Part shown: positions 15,706 through 22,765 of the stretch, one piece after another
How the letters are laid out: each line of letters opens with the position of its first letter
How positions within the stretch are numbered: position 1 is the stretch's first letter
NCBI GenBank assembly: GCA_025450035.1
Contig: JANWIF010000026.1
Location: forward strand, 1 to 34,295
Source of the DNA: Gemmatimonadaceae bacterium
Lineage (GTDB): Bacteria > Gemmatimonadota > Gemmatimonadetes > Gemmatimonadales > Gemmatimonadaceae
DNA: 34,295 nucleotides
Direction: 5' to 3'
Translations under genes and position numbers: made by a program
The notes under the pieces: generated by a model
Databases searched by the model: none
What the model saw: the letters and a program-made list of their open reading frames with translations, nothing else
What the model was told of the DNA's origin: nothing

Positions 15706-16521
15706 GTGTGGCTTAGCGCCCGGCACGTGATCGGCGCCGTCCTGCTGCTGCAAACCCTGCAGCTCCCGGAACCGCGCGGGTACGTGAACGACTTCGCCAA
15801 CGTCATCCCGGCGGCGACGCAACAACATATTCAGCGCATCATCGATGACGTGCGCGCCAAGTCGGGCGGCGAGATCGTCGTCGTCACGCTTCCGGATATC
15901 GGCCAGCGCGACCCCAATCAGGTGACGCTGCAGATCGGGCGCACCTGGAAGGTGGGGAAATTCGGCAAGCCCGGCGACCCGACGCGCAATTCCGGCGTCA
16001 TCATCTTGCTGGTGCCCAAGGAAACGAGCTCGGATGGACATGGGCACTGCTACGTAGGCGTCGGCTATGGCGCCGAAGGCTTCATCACCGATGCCGATGC
16101 TGGAACTATCTGCCGAGCCGCCACGCCTTCGTTTGCCCAACGTGATTACGGGGACGGCATCGCGCAGGTGACCGAAGCGGTCGCGCGCCGATTCGCCGAC
16201 GAATTTCACTTCACGCTCGACACGACGCTGGTGCCGTCGCTTCCCCCCGAGGCAAGTAGCCGTGGAGGCACTGCCGGCAATTTTTCGCCGTTCATCGCAT
16301 TCGGTCTCATCTTCATTTTCATCGGCATCATGTCGTCGCTCTCACGACGGCGCGGATGCAGCGGCGGTGGTTGCCTCCCGCTCTTCATCGCGATGAGCGG
16401 GTCTGGAGGACGAGGGGGTGGGTGGGGTGGGGGAGGATTCGGCGGGGGGGGCGGGGGCGGATTCGGTGGATTTGGCGGCGGTGGTGGAGTTGGTGGTGGT
16501 GGAGGCGGCTCGAGCTGGTGA
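15706..16521 (+). CDS. TPM-domain protein with membrane helix and poly-Gly tail
   Basis: The 271-residue product starts with a signal or anchor helix, then a TPM (TLP18.3/Psb32/MOLO-1) domain opening with PEPRGYVNDFANVIP (about 22-36) and continuing through GEIVVVTLPDI and GVGYGAEGFITDADAG to about 170. A membrane helix follows (about 197-217). A tail of about 45 residues is almost all Gly with a few Trp and Phe. This is the usual plan of YgcG-type TPM proteins, often encoded with LemA, which is present 1.4 kb downstream. GTG at 15706 is chosen because GGAGG lies at 15690-15694. Role uncertain: TPM proteins act in envelope or photosystem quality control. Confidence 0.82.
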   Translation: MWLSARHVIGAVLLLQTLQLPEPRGYVNDFANVIPAATQQHIQRIIDDVRAKSGGEIVVVTLPDIGQRDPNQVTLQIGRTWKVGKFGKPGDPTRNSGVIILLVPKETSSDGHGHCYVGVGYGAEGFITDADAGTICRAATPSFAQRDYGDGIAQVTEAVARRFADEFHFTLDTTLVPSLPPEASSRGGTAGNFSPFIAFGLIFIFIGIMSSLSRRRGCSGGGCLPLFIAMSGSGGRGGGWGGGGFGGGGGGGFGGFGGGGGVGGGGGGSSW

Positions 16522-16528
16522 GGTCCAC

Positions 16529-17245
16529 ATGGCGACGATGACACTCGAACAGTTGGTGGCGCAGCTCGCGAAAGCGTTCGGCGACGGATTGCGCGCGGTG
16601 GTGCTCTACGGGTCCGCAGCCGCGGGCGAGCACATTGCCAAACGTTCGGATCTGAACGTGCTCGTGATCGTGCGGACGCTGGACCTGGCACTGCTGGAGC
16701 GCGAGGCGGCGATTGCCAGTGCTTGGGCAGAGGGCGGCCATCCTCCACCACTCACGCTCACGGAACAGGAGTGGCGCACGTCGAGCGACGTGTTTCCTAT
16801 GGAATACGCGGACATTCTGGAGCGACACCGGCTGTTGCTCGGCGAATCTCCTTTCGAGGGGATTCACGTAGACCCACGCGAGCTGCGGTTGCAGTTGGAA
16901 CGCGAAGCGATGGGCAAGTTGCTGCAGCTCCGGCAGGGGATTCTCGCCGCCGGTGGGGACCGAAAGCGTCTGACAGCGTTGCTGGAGTCGAGCCTGAGCA
17001 CCTTCATGGTGATTTTTCGAGCCGTGTTACGCGACCGGGGGGAGACGCCGTCCACTGACTATGAGGCTCTCTCGCGGCAAGTGACGGCTGCCACAGGGGT
17101 GTCCACGGACGTCTTCATTCGCGTGGTGCGTCACGTGCGAGGCACGCAGCGTCTGTCGCGGGACGACATTCCGTCGGTGCTCGCGAGCTATCATGCCGGC
17201 GTCCAGCAGCTCGTTCATTACCTGGATCAGCAAGGAGTTCCATGA
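16529..17245 (+). CDS. Nucleotidyltransferase-fold protein with altered metal-binding site
   Basis: A 238-residue soluble protein. Its N-terminus shows the polymerase-beta-type nucleotidyltransferase motif: LYGSAAAG with G28-S29, then S40-D41-L42-N43 followed by a hydrophobic strand. The usual second Asp of the DxD pair is Asn43. The rest is helical (about 100-238), resembling the helical partner regions of this superfamily. ATG 16529 is chosen because upstream in-frame codons belong to the Gly-rich tail of the preceding gene. The end overlaps the next gene by ATGA. It may be a degenerate enzyme or a family with DxN chemistry. Its role in this envelope operon is unclear. Confidence 0.68.
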   Translation: MATMTLEQLVAQLAKAFGDGLRAVVLYGSAAAGEHIAKRSDLNVLVIVRTLDLALLEREAAIASAWAEGGHPPPLTLTEQEWRTSSDVFPMEYADILERHRLLLGESPFEGIHVDPRELRLQLEREAMGKLLQLRQGILAAGGDRKRLTALLESSLSTFMVIFRAVLRDRGETPSTDYEALSRQVTAATGVSTDVFIRVVRHVRGTQRLSRDDIPSVLASYHAGVQQLVHYLDQQGVP

Positions 17246-17736
17246 AACGATTCGTGCTCGCGCCCACGGCGCTGATGCTGCTGCTCGCGGCCTGCTCGGG
17301 AGAAAAGAAGGCCGCGCCGCCTATGGTGGCGCAGGATACCACGCCAATGAACCTGGATTCGGTTCAGAGTGCGATTCCCGCGGCGGCCCCCGACACCTTC
17401 ACCCCACCCAAGCCGCCGCCCGTTGCGCAGCCGATTCCCCCGGCGCCCCCCGAGTTGGTCGACGTGGTGCAGCGGGAGCAGTCATTCTCCCAGTTCTGCT
17501 ACCAGGAGTTTGGGCAGAAGGTGGATCCGCGCCTGCGGGGCGGGGTGGCAATGGTGGTGACCGTAAACACGAGCGGAATCAGCGACGCGCGCGTCAGAGC
17601 GGACACCTGGTCCTCCCACGCTGGAAAGTCGGTGAACCAGTGCCTGGACGAGAAGGCGGCGCAAGCGTGGAAGCCGACCGCGGGCGCGATCAAGCCCGGG
17701 AAATATGTGGTGCAGTTGAGTTTCCGCCCGGCGTGA
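17242..17736 (+). CDS. Lipoprotein with AgmX-like C-terminal domain
   Basis: The 164-residue protein has a lipoprotein signal (LLLAACSG, Cys19), a Pro-rich linker (about 30-72) and a C-terminal domain (about 80-164). The domain aligns with the end of the AgmX-type transducer encoded at 14716: FCYQEFGQKVDPRLRG, a TWSSHAGKSVNQCL block and a closing LSFRPA strand. Both Cys are conserved. Unlike that protein it has no membrane helix, so it should be anchored to an outer- or inner-membrane leaflet by lipid. It overlaps the preceding gene by four bases (ATGA). Possibilities are a docking partner for the transducer or a competing decoy. The domain match is seen; the role is inferred. Confidence 0.75.
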   Translation: MKRFVLAPTALMLLLAACSGEKKAAPPMVAQDTTPMNLDSVQSAIPAAAPDTFTPPKPPPVAQPIPPAPPELVDVVQREQSFSQFCYQEFGQKVDPRLRGGVAMVVTVNTSGISDARVRADTWSSHAGKSVNQCLDEKAAQAWKPTAGAIKPGKYVVQLSFRPA

Positions 17737-17763
17737 TTGGTGCTTGCTCCGGTCACTTGTCCG

Positions 17764-17791
17764 TTGAGGGAATGGCGCTGAGCGCTATAAA
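17764..17791 (+). promoter_or_regulatory. Candidate sigma70-type promoter for lemA and the M23 gene
   Basis: TTGAGG (17764-17769) and TATAAA (17786-17791) are 16 bases apart, with four and five matches to the sigma70 hexamers. It lies in the 158-base gap before the LemA gene, so lemA-M23 may be transcribed on its own as well as from upstream. Confidence 0.45.
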
Positions 17792-17894
17792 GGGCGAAGT
17801 TGAGAGCGGGGGCGCGCAAAGCGGCACGCTTCGCGCATCTGTGCCGGCAATTTCCGGTTGATATCGCCCACATCGCTCAGGTTGGGAGGATCGA

Positions 17895-18515
17895 ATGCAA
17901 ACTCGGTTGCTGCTGCTGTGTCTCATGCCCCTGTTGGCGGGATGCGGCTACAACACCATTCAGACGTTGGATGAGCAGGCCAAAGCGGCGCAGGGGCAGA
18001 TCGAGGTGCAACTGCAGCGCCGGGCGGACCTCATTCCGAATTTGGTGAGTACGGTGAAGGGCTATGCCCAACACGAGGAGCAGGTCTTCATTGATGTGGC
18101 GCAGGCCCGTTCCGGTTTGATGGGTGCGATTCAGACCCATGACCCGCAGCAGATGGCCAACGCGAACGCGACGCTCACATCGGGGTTGGGTCGACTGTTC
18201 GCTGTTGCCGAGGCGTATCCGCAGCTCAAGGCCGACCAGAGTTTTCTGAAGCTGCAGGATGAGCTCACGGGAACCGAGAACCGTATTGCCGTGGCCCGCG
18301 GCGACTACAATCAAGCAGCGCAGCAGTACAACACCTACATCCGCCGATTTCCGGCGGCGATTACGGCGAAGGTCATCGGCTCGAAGGAGAAGCCGTACTT
18401 CGAGGTGACTAATGCAGGAGCGCGTGAGGTTCCGAAGGTGGACTTCTCGGCGCCCGGGTCGCCCGCGACACCGCCCACCACTCCAACTCCCGCACCCACT
18501 CCCCAGAAGCCGTGA
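17895..18515 (+). CDS. LemA-family lipoprotein
   Basis: The 206-residue protein starts with a lipoprotein signal ending LLAGC (Cys17). It then has the LemA helical bundle: YNTIQTLDEQAKAAQGQIEVQLQRRADLIPNLVSTVKGYA at about 19-58, given here as its span. The later blocks are AVAEAYPQLKADQSFLKLQDEL and TENRIAVARGDYNQAAQQYN, ending about residue 160. A Pro/Thr-rich tail closes it. LemA proteins are membrane-anchored and widely linked to envelope stress; the molecular role is not settled. A good ribosome site (GGGAGGA) precedes the ATG. It overlaps the next gene by GTGA. The TPM gene upstream is a usual partner. Confidence 0.92.
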   Translation: MQTRLLLLCLMPLLAGCGYNTIQTLDEQAKAAQGQIEVQLQRRADLIPNLVSTVKGYAQHEEQVFIDVAQARSGLMGAIQTHDPQQMANANATLTSGLGRLFAVAEAYPQLKADQSFLKLQDELTGTENRIAVARGDYNQAAQQYNTYIRRFPAAITAKVIGSKEKPYFEVTNAGAREVPKVDFSAPGSPATPPTTPTPAPTPQKP

Positions 18516-19126
18516 GCCGCGCGGGCAGTCGATGCATATTGGGAACGGCGAGGCTTGTTCGGCTCGCCGTTCTGTTTGCGCTAGTTGGATGCGTAACCGC
18601 GAGCGGTTCCCGCGGGCCCGGCGGCGAGCCGCTGCCCCGGATGGTGCCTATCGTATTTCCGCTGGTTGCCGACTCCGTGCGATTCACGAGTGGCTTTGGG
18701 GACCCGCGGGATGGTGGGAAGCGCCGTCATCAGGGACAGGACCTATTCTGTCCGCGGTGGACGCCGATTCTGGCCGCGGTGAGCGGCACCGTGGATTGGA
18801 TTGCCACGAGCCGGCCGAAGAAGGGGAAGGGGTACGAACTGCTATTGCGGGGCGACGACGGGAACCTGTACTTCTACGCGCATCTGAACAACGACGACCC
18901 GGGCACGCGGGACAATGAGGCGCCGCCGAGCTACGCCTACGCACGCGGGCTCAACAATGGCGACCGGGTCTCAGCCGGTGAGATCATCGGGTACGTAGGT
19001 GATTCTGGGGACGCCGAGGCGGCCGGTCCGCACCTGCACTTTGAGATTCACATCGGCCGGTGGGAGAACCCGATCGATCCCGCGCCGTCATTGCGCGCAG
19101 CGTTGGAGCGCCGGCGTCGCGGCTGA
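18512..19126 (+). CDS. M23-family metallopeptidase, lipoprotein
   Basis: The 204-residue product has a lipobox (FALVGC, Cys27) and an M23 peptidase (LytM-like) domain. The zinc ligands are H73 and D77 in HQGQDLF, and H176 in GPHLHFE; catalytic H124 (YAHL) and H174 are present. It is therefore likely an active peptidoglycan endopeptidase. Lipid anchoring would place it at a membrane facing the wall. The GTG start overlaps the lemA stop (GTGA). It may open the peptidoglycan mesh for the trans-envelope system upstream. That link rests on gene order only. The end of the operon is at 19126. Confidence 0.9.
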   Translation: MSRAGSRCILGTARLVRLAVLFALVGCVTASGSRGPGGEPLPRMVPIVFPLVADSVRFTSGFGDPRDGGKRRHQGQDLFCPRWTPILAAVSGTVDWIATSRPKKGKGYELLLRGDDGNLYFYAHLNNDDPGTRDNEAPPSYAYARGLNNGDRVSAGEIIGYVGDSGDAEAAGPHLHFEIHIGRWENPIDPAPSLRAALERRRRG

Positions 19127-19132
19127 GCCTTC

Positions 19133-19160
19133 TTGACATTGGCCACATATAATTTACAGT
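19133..19160 (+). promoter_or_regulatory. Candidate promoter for susC-susD
   Basis: TTGACA matches the -35 consensus exactly, and TACAGT (4 of 6) follows after 16 bases. It begins seven bases after the stop of the preceding M23 gene. A perfect TATAAT at 19148-19153 lies too close (9 bases) to pair with it. Confidence 0.35.
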
Positions 19161-19649
19161 TTGTCGCATTGAACGACCGGTTGACCACAATCCGGTTGAT
19201 CTAGTTCCTTGTTCCCCCCTATCATAGCGCGCTAGCAGCGAGCGTCCAGGACGCTTGCTCGCGACGGCACATTTCGTTGAACGTGGGTGAACCGCTGGGG
19301 ATAGCAGTCGCGGCGGCCTTGTGACGATTGCGAGATGACGTACGGTCGAAGTTTCATTACCGAACTCGGACCATTTGCTGACGGCGCAATCTATTGATGT
19401 AGTCGCCAATCGGGCGAACGTTGACGTTGCATGTCGCGTGCGCGATACCCGTGGCATCACCCCGGTGTCGCGCGCAGTGACGACGTTTATCCCGATGTTG
19501 TCGGGCATGCTCCGCAACGCAGGTGATCCTTCGAGATCGAATGTTACCCATTTCACCACTCGTGTAGATCGGTGCGGCACCGGCGCCGTTGCTGTCGCCA
19601 CTTTGCTTGCTGGACTCTGAAGTAGCGCGGACATCCCGTTCGCGCGATC

Positions 19650-19669
19650 AGGGATCCGACGGGGTCCCT
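19650..19669 (+). other. Stem-loop in the susC leader
   Basis: AGGGATCC pairs with GGGTCCCT around a GACG loop, with one G-U pair. It ends 67 bases before the susC ATG. No U-tract follows, so it is more likely a regulatory or stabilising hairpin than a terminator. Confidence 0.4.
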
Positions 19670-19725
19670 GGGTTGTTGGAGGTTCGTTTTGATGGTCGGC
19701 AGTCACTCATGTTCACCGAAGGGTG

Positions 19726-19735
19726 AAGGAGGAGG
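19726..19735 (+). promoter_or_regulatory. Ribosome-binding site deciding the susC start
   Basis: AAGGAGGAGG ends one base before the ATG at 19737, with its core GGAGG within normal spacing. It decides against the in-frame ATG at 19689. Confidence 0.75.
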
Positions 19736-19736
19736 C

Positions 19737-22730
19737 ATGACGAGGTATGTCCGCAGCTGGGCTACGGCGGCTACGGTCCTCGCATTGTTCCCCGCTTGGG
19801 CAATGGCCCAGCAGGGGACGATCACGGGACACGTTACCGACGCGGCAACAAAGCAGCCGATACCGAGCGTGCAGGTGTCCATCGTTGGGACACATCGCGG
19901 TGCGCTTACAGATGCAGAAGGCGTGTATCGGATCGGCAGTGTGCAGCCGGGCGCGTTGCGGGTACGCGCACAGCGCATCGGGTACGACGCAGTAGACCAG
20001 AACGTGACCGTCACTGCTAACAGCACGGCGATGGCCGATTTTGTGCTCAGTGCTCGCGCGGTCTCGCTGGACGCAACGGTCGTAGTTGGGACCGGAGGGA
20101 CAGAGCGTGTGCGCGAGAGTGGCGTGCTGACGGGCAAGGTGGATGTCGACTCGCTTACCAAGGCGACGATGACGAACGCCTCCGACATGCTGCAGTCGCG
20201 TGTGCCGGGCGTCACGGTCACGGCGAGCGGCGGCACGGTGGGTGGAAACTCCAAGATCCGCATCCGTGGAATGAGCAGTCTGTCGCTCAGCAACGATCCA
20301 CTGATCATCATCGATGGCGTGCGCGTCAACGATGACTTGGGGGACAAATCGAACGTCAACGGCCAAAACAACAATGGCGCGATTGGCGTAGGTGGCCAGG
20401 CAGCGTCGCGCTTCAACGATCTGAACCCCGAGGACATCGACAAGATCGAAGTCGTCAAGGGTCCTGCGGCGTCGTCGCTGTTCGGCACGGCGGCGGCCAA
20501 CGGCGTTATCTACATCACCACCAAACACGGCTCGACGGGCCAAGCGCGGTGGAACATGCACATCGAGGGTGGCTCGGACAAGGACGTCACGAAGTGGCCA
20601 GCCAACCTGTTAGGGATCGACGTGACCGCGCCGGGCGACACGCTCTTCGGGTGCGGCACCGAACAGGTTGCGTTGTCTGAGTGCACCCAGACCGGAATTC
20701 TGTCGTTCAATCCGCTGGTGCAGGCGACTCCATTCCAGACCGGCAATTCCCAGAACTACGGCTTGAGCGTGAGCGGCGGCGGCGACCGCGCACAGTACTA
20801 CTTGTCTGGCAATTGGGACAAGCAGCAAGGCATTCTCGATTGGAACAAGATCCATCATTTCAACATGCGGGCGAATGTGTCGGCGCAGCCGCGCGACAAC
20901 ATGAACATCACCGTGAACGCCGGCTACGTGCAGAGCCGGCTCCGGCTGCCGCAGAATGACAACAACATTCTCGGCGTGCTCGGCGGCGGCCTGCTCGGCA
21001 ATGCGCAGGATGATCCGACCGGGCACGGGTACATCCTCGGCCAGACGCCGCAAGAGATTGCCGCTATCAACACGCAACAGAACGTGGACCGGTTCACGAC
21101 GTCCGCGGTCGGTTCGTGGCTGGTGCGTCCTTGGCTGAATCTCCACAGTACCGCGGGTCTGGATTTCACCAACAACGTCAACCAGGAACTGATACCGCCG
21201 AACGCGGTGAATTTCGCCGATCTACCGCTCGGCCAGAGGACGTCCAATCCGTTCCAGACGTTCAACTACACCATGCAGGGCGGTGCCACGGCGACGTTCG
21301 ATCTTACGCCCAGCCTCAAGTCGACCACGGCCGTCGGCGTGCAGTACAACAACCTGACCGTTCGCGGGACGTTTGCATTCGGCAAGCAGCTTTTGGCTGG
21401 CACCGGGTCACTGTCAGGGACGACGGCGCAGTTCGCTGTCGCCGAGGCAAATACCGGGGACATCACGCTCGGCGCGTACGGAAGCGAAACGCTCGGCTGG
21501 CGTGACAAGGTGTTCCTCTCCGGCGGTCTGCGAGGGGACAAGAACAGCGCCTTCGGTCTGAACTTCAAGAAAGTCTACTACCCGTCGACGAGCCTCTCGT
21601 GGGTCATCGGCGACGAGCCCTGGTTCCCGAAATCGAATGCTTTCAGCTCGCTTCGTCTGCGCGCGGCCTATGGTGAGTCGGGCCGGCAGCCGGACTTCCG
21701 CGACGCGATCACGTTCTTCTCGCCGGTGTCCATCATCGCCGCGAATGGTGAGGAGGCAGCGTTCATTCCCGGGGGCGTAGGCAACTCAAACCTGAAGCCT
21801 GAGCGTTCCAAGGAAATCGAGACAGGTTTCGATGTGGGCTTGTTGAACGAACGGGCGTCAGTCTCGTTCACGTACTATCACAAGCACACGGAGGACCTGC
21901 TGATCAACGCACCGCTTCCGCCGTCGCAAGGCGAAGCGCTGTCGATCTTCCGCAATCTCGGTTCCGTGCAGAACAACGGTGTGGAAGCGCTCGTGAACGC
22001 CAACATTCTCACCAAGGATCCGGTGCAGTGGAACCTTGGTGTGAACGTGTCGTCCAACCACAACAAGGTGCTGAACCTCGGAAAGAACATCACGCCGATC
22101 ATCTTCGGGGCCGACAATTCTCAGCGGCACCAGAACGGCTATACGGCCGGCGGCTACTGGCAAGTTCCGATCGTCAGCTTCAAGGATGCGAATGGTGACG
22201 GCTTGCTGGATCCCAGCGAGGTGGTACTCGGCGACACCGCCGTTTACCTCGGCACGCCGTTCCCGACGCTGCAGGCCACGTTCACCACGCAACTCACGGT
22301 CTTCAAGTATTTCCGCATCAACGGCCAGCTCGACTACGAGGGCGGTCAGAAGTTGTTGAACTTCACCGAGCGGTTCCGGTGCGCGTTTGGCAACTGCTCC
22401 GCGCTCAACGATCTGCATTCTTCGCTCGCGGATCAGGCTGCCGCAATCGCCTTGTTCGAAGGGACGGATGCCGGATACATCCAGCCGGCGACGTTCTGGA
22501 AACTCCGGGAAGTGTCGCTCACCCTGCTGGCGCCGGACAGCTTTGCGCGTCGTGCTGGCGCGCAGTCGCTCAGCCTAACGCTAGCCGGACGCAACCTGGC
22601 GACCTGGACGAAGTACAAGGGGTTCGATCCCGAGCTGAATGAAAACGCGACGGGGAACTTCTCGGCGGACGATTTCCTGACGCTGCCGCCGCTCCGGGTG
22701 TACACGCTGCGCGTGGACGTGACGTGGTGA
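19737..22730 (+). CDS. SusC/RagA-family TonB-dependent outer-membrane transporter
   Basis: A 997-residue protein with a signal peptide (cleavage near AMAQQ), then a carboxypeptidase-regulatory-like beta-sandwich (about 27-105, GTITGHVTDAATKQPIPSV). The plug domain follows (about 110-250), with RIRGMSSLSLSNDPLIIIDG and the closing VVKGPAASSLFGTAAANGVI. The rest is a barrel ending in an aromatic residue (VDVTW). These are the hallmarks of SusC-type importers, which take up large nutrients such as oligosaccharides or peptides with a SusD lid. TonB and ExbBD drive the family; no dedicated TonB is adjacent. The SusD partner starts at or just after the stop. The substrate cannot be read from sequence; no glycoside hydrolase or peptidase operon flanks it. 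Confidence 0.95.
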   Translation: MTRYVRSWATAATVLALFPAWAMAQQGTITGHVTDAATKQPIPSVQVSIVGTHRGALTDAEGVYRIGSVQPGALRVRAQRIGYDAVDQNVTVTANSTAMADFVLSARAVSLDATVVVGTGGTERVRESGVLTGKVDVDSLTKATMTNASDMLQSRVPGVTVTASGGTVGGNSKIRIRGMSSLSLSNDPLIIIDGVRVNDDLGDKSNVNGQNNNGAIGVGGQAASRFNDLNPEDIDKIEVVKGPAASSLFGTAAANGVIYITTKHGSTGQARWNMHIEGGSDKDVTKWPANLLGIDVTAPGDTLFGCGTEQVALSECTQTGILSFNPLVQATPFQTGNSQNYGLSVSGGGDRAQYYLSGNWDKQQGILDWNKIHHFNMRANVSAQPRDNMNITVNAGYVQSRLRLPQNDNNILGVLGGGLLGNAQDDPTGHGYILGQTPQEIAAINTQQNVDRFTTSAVGSWLVRPWLNLHSTAGLDFTNNVNQELIPPNAVNFADLPLGQRTSNPFQTFNYTMQGGATATFDLTPSLKSTTAVGVQYNNLTVRGTFAFGKQLLAGTGSLSGTTAQFAVAEANTGDITLGAYGSETLGWRDKVFLSGGLRGDKNSAFGLNFKKVYYPSTSLSWVIGDEPWFPKSNAFSSLRLRAAYGESGRQPDFRDAITFFSPVSIIAANGEEAAFIPGGVGNSNLKPERSKEIETGFDVGLLNERASVSFTYYHKHTEDLLINAPLPPSQGEALSIFRNLGSVQNNGVEALVNANILTKDPVQWNLGVNVSSNHNKVLNLGKNITPIIFGADNSQRHQNGYTAGGYWQVPIVSFKDANGDGLLDPSEVVLGDTAVYLGTPFPTLQATFTTQLTVFKYFRINGQLDYEGGQKLLNFTERFRCAFGNCSALNDLHSSLADQAAAIALFEGTDAGYIQPATFWKLREVSLTLLAPDSFARRAGAQSLSLTLAGRNLATWTKYKGFDPELNENATGNFSADDFLTLPPLRVYTLRVDVTW

Positions 22731-22765
22731 TGCGACAAGACCTTTTCGAGCGAGAATCCAATCCT

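Larger units (their letters stand above)
19127..19736 (+). other. 610-base region before susC: candidate promoter, direct repeats and hairpin
   Basis: No convincing gene is seen. A weak frame (TTG 19375 to TGA 19620) has lower third-position G+C than neighbouring genes. TTGACA at 19133-19138 and TACAGT at 19155-19160 (16-base spacing) are a fair promoter. An exact direct repeat CCGGTTGA occurs at 19177-19184 and 19192-19199, spaced 15 bases, as for a regulator bound on one face of DNA. A stem-loop sits at 19650-19669, and AAGGAGGAGG just before the susC ATG is a strong ribosome site. If transcription starts near 19167 the leader is about 570 bases. Confidence 0.4.

Noticed and set aside
16402..16518. 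G-rich repeats that could look like a tandem repeat array
   Set aside because: They encode the poly-Gly tail of the TPM protein, a usual feature of this family.
19148..19153. Perfect TATAAT
   Set aside because: It is only nine bases from the TTGACA, too close for sigma70, and no other -35 fits.
19375..19620. TTG-started frame of 81 codons in the susC leader
   Set aside because: Third-position G+C is near 60 percent by hand count, below real genes here; rare start and no ribosome site.
18984..19706. Minus-strand open frame opposite the M23 gene and the susC leader
   Set aside because: It overlaps a real gene on the other strand, shows no domain or ribosome site, and spans the intergenic region.
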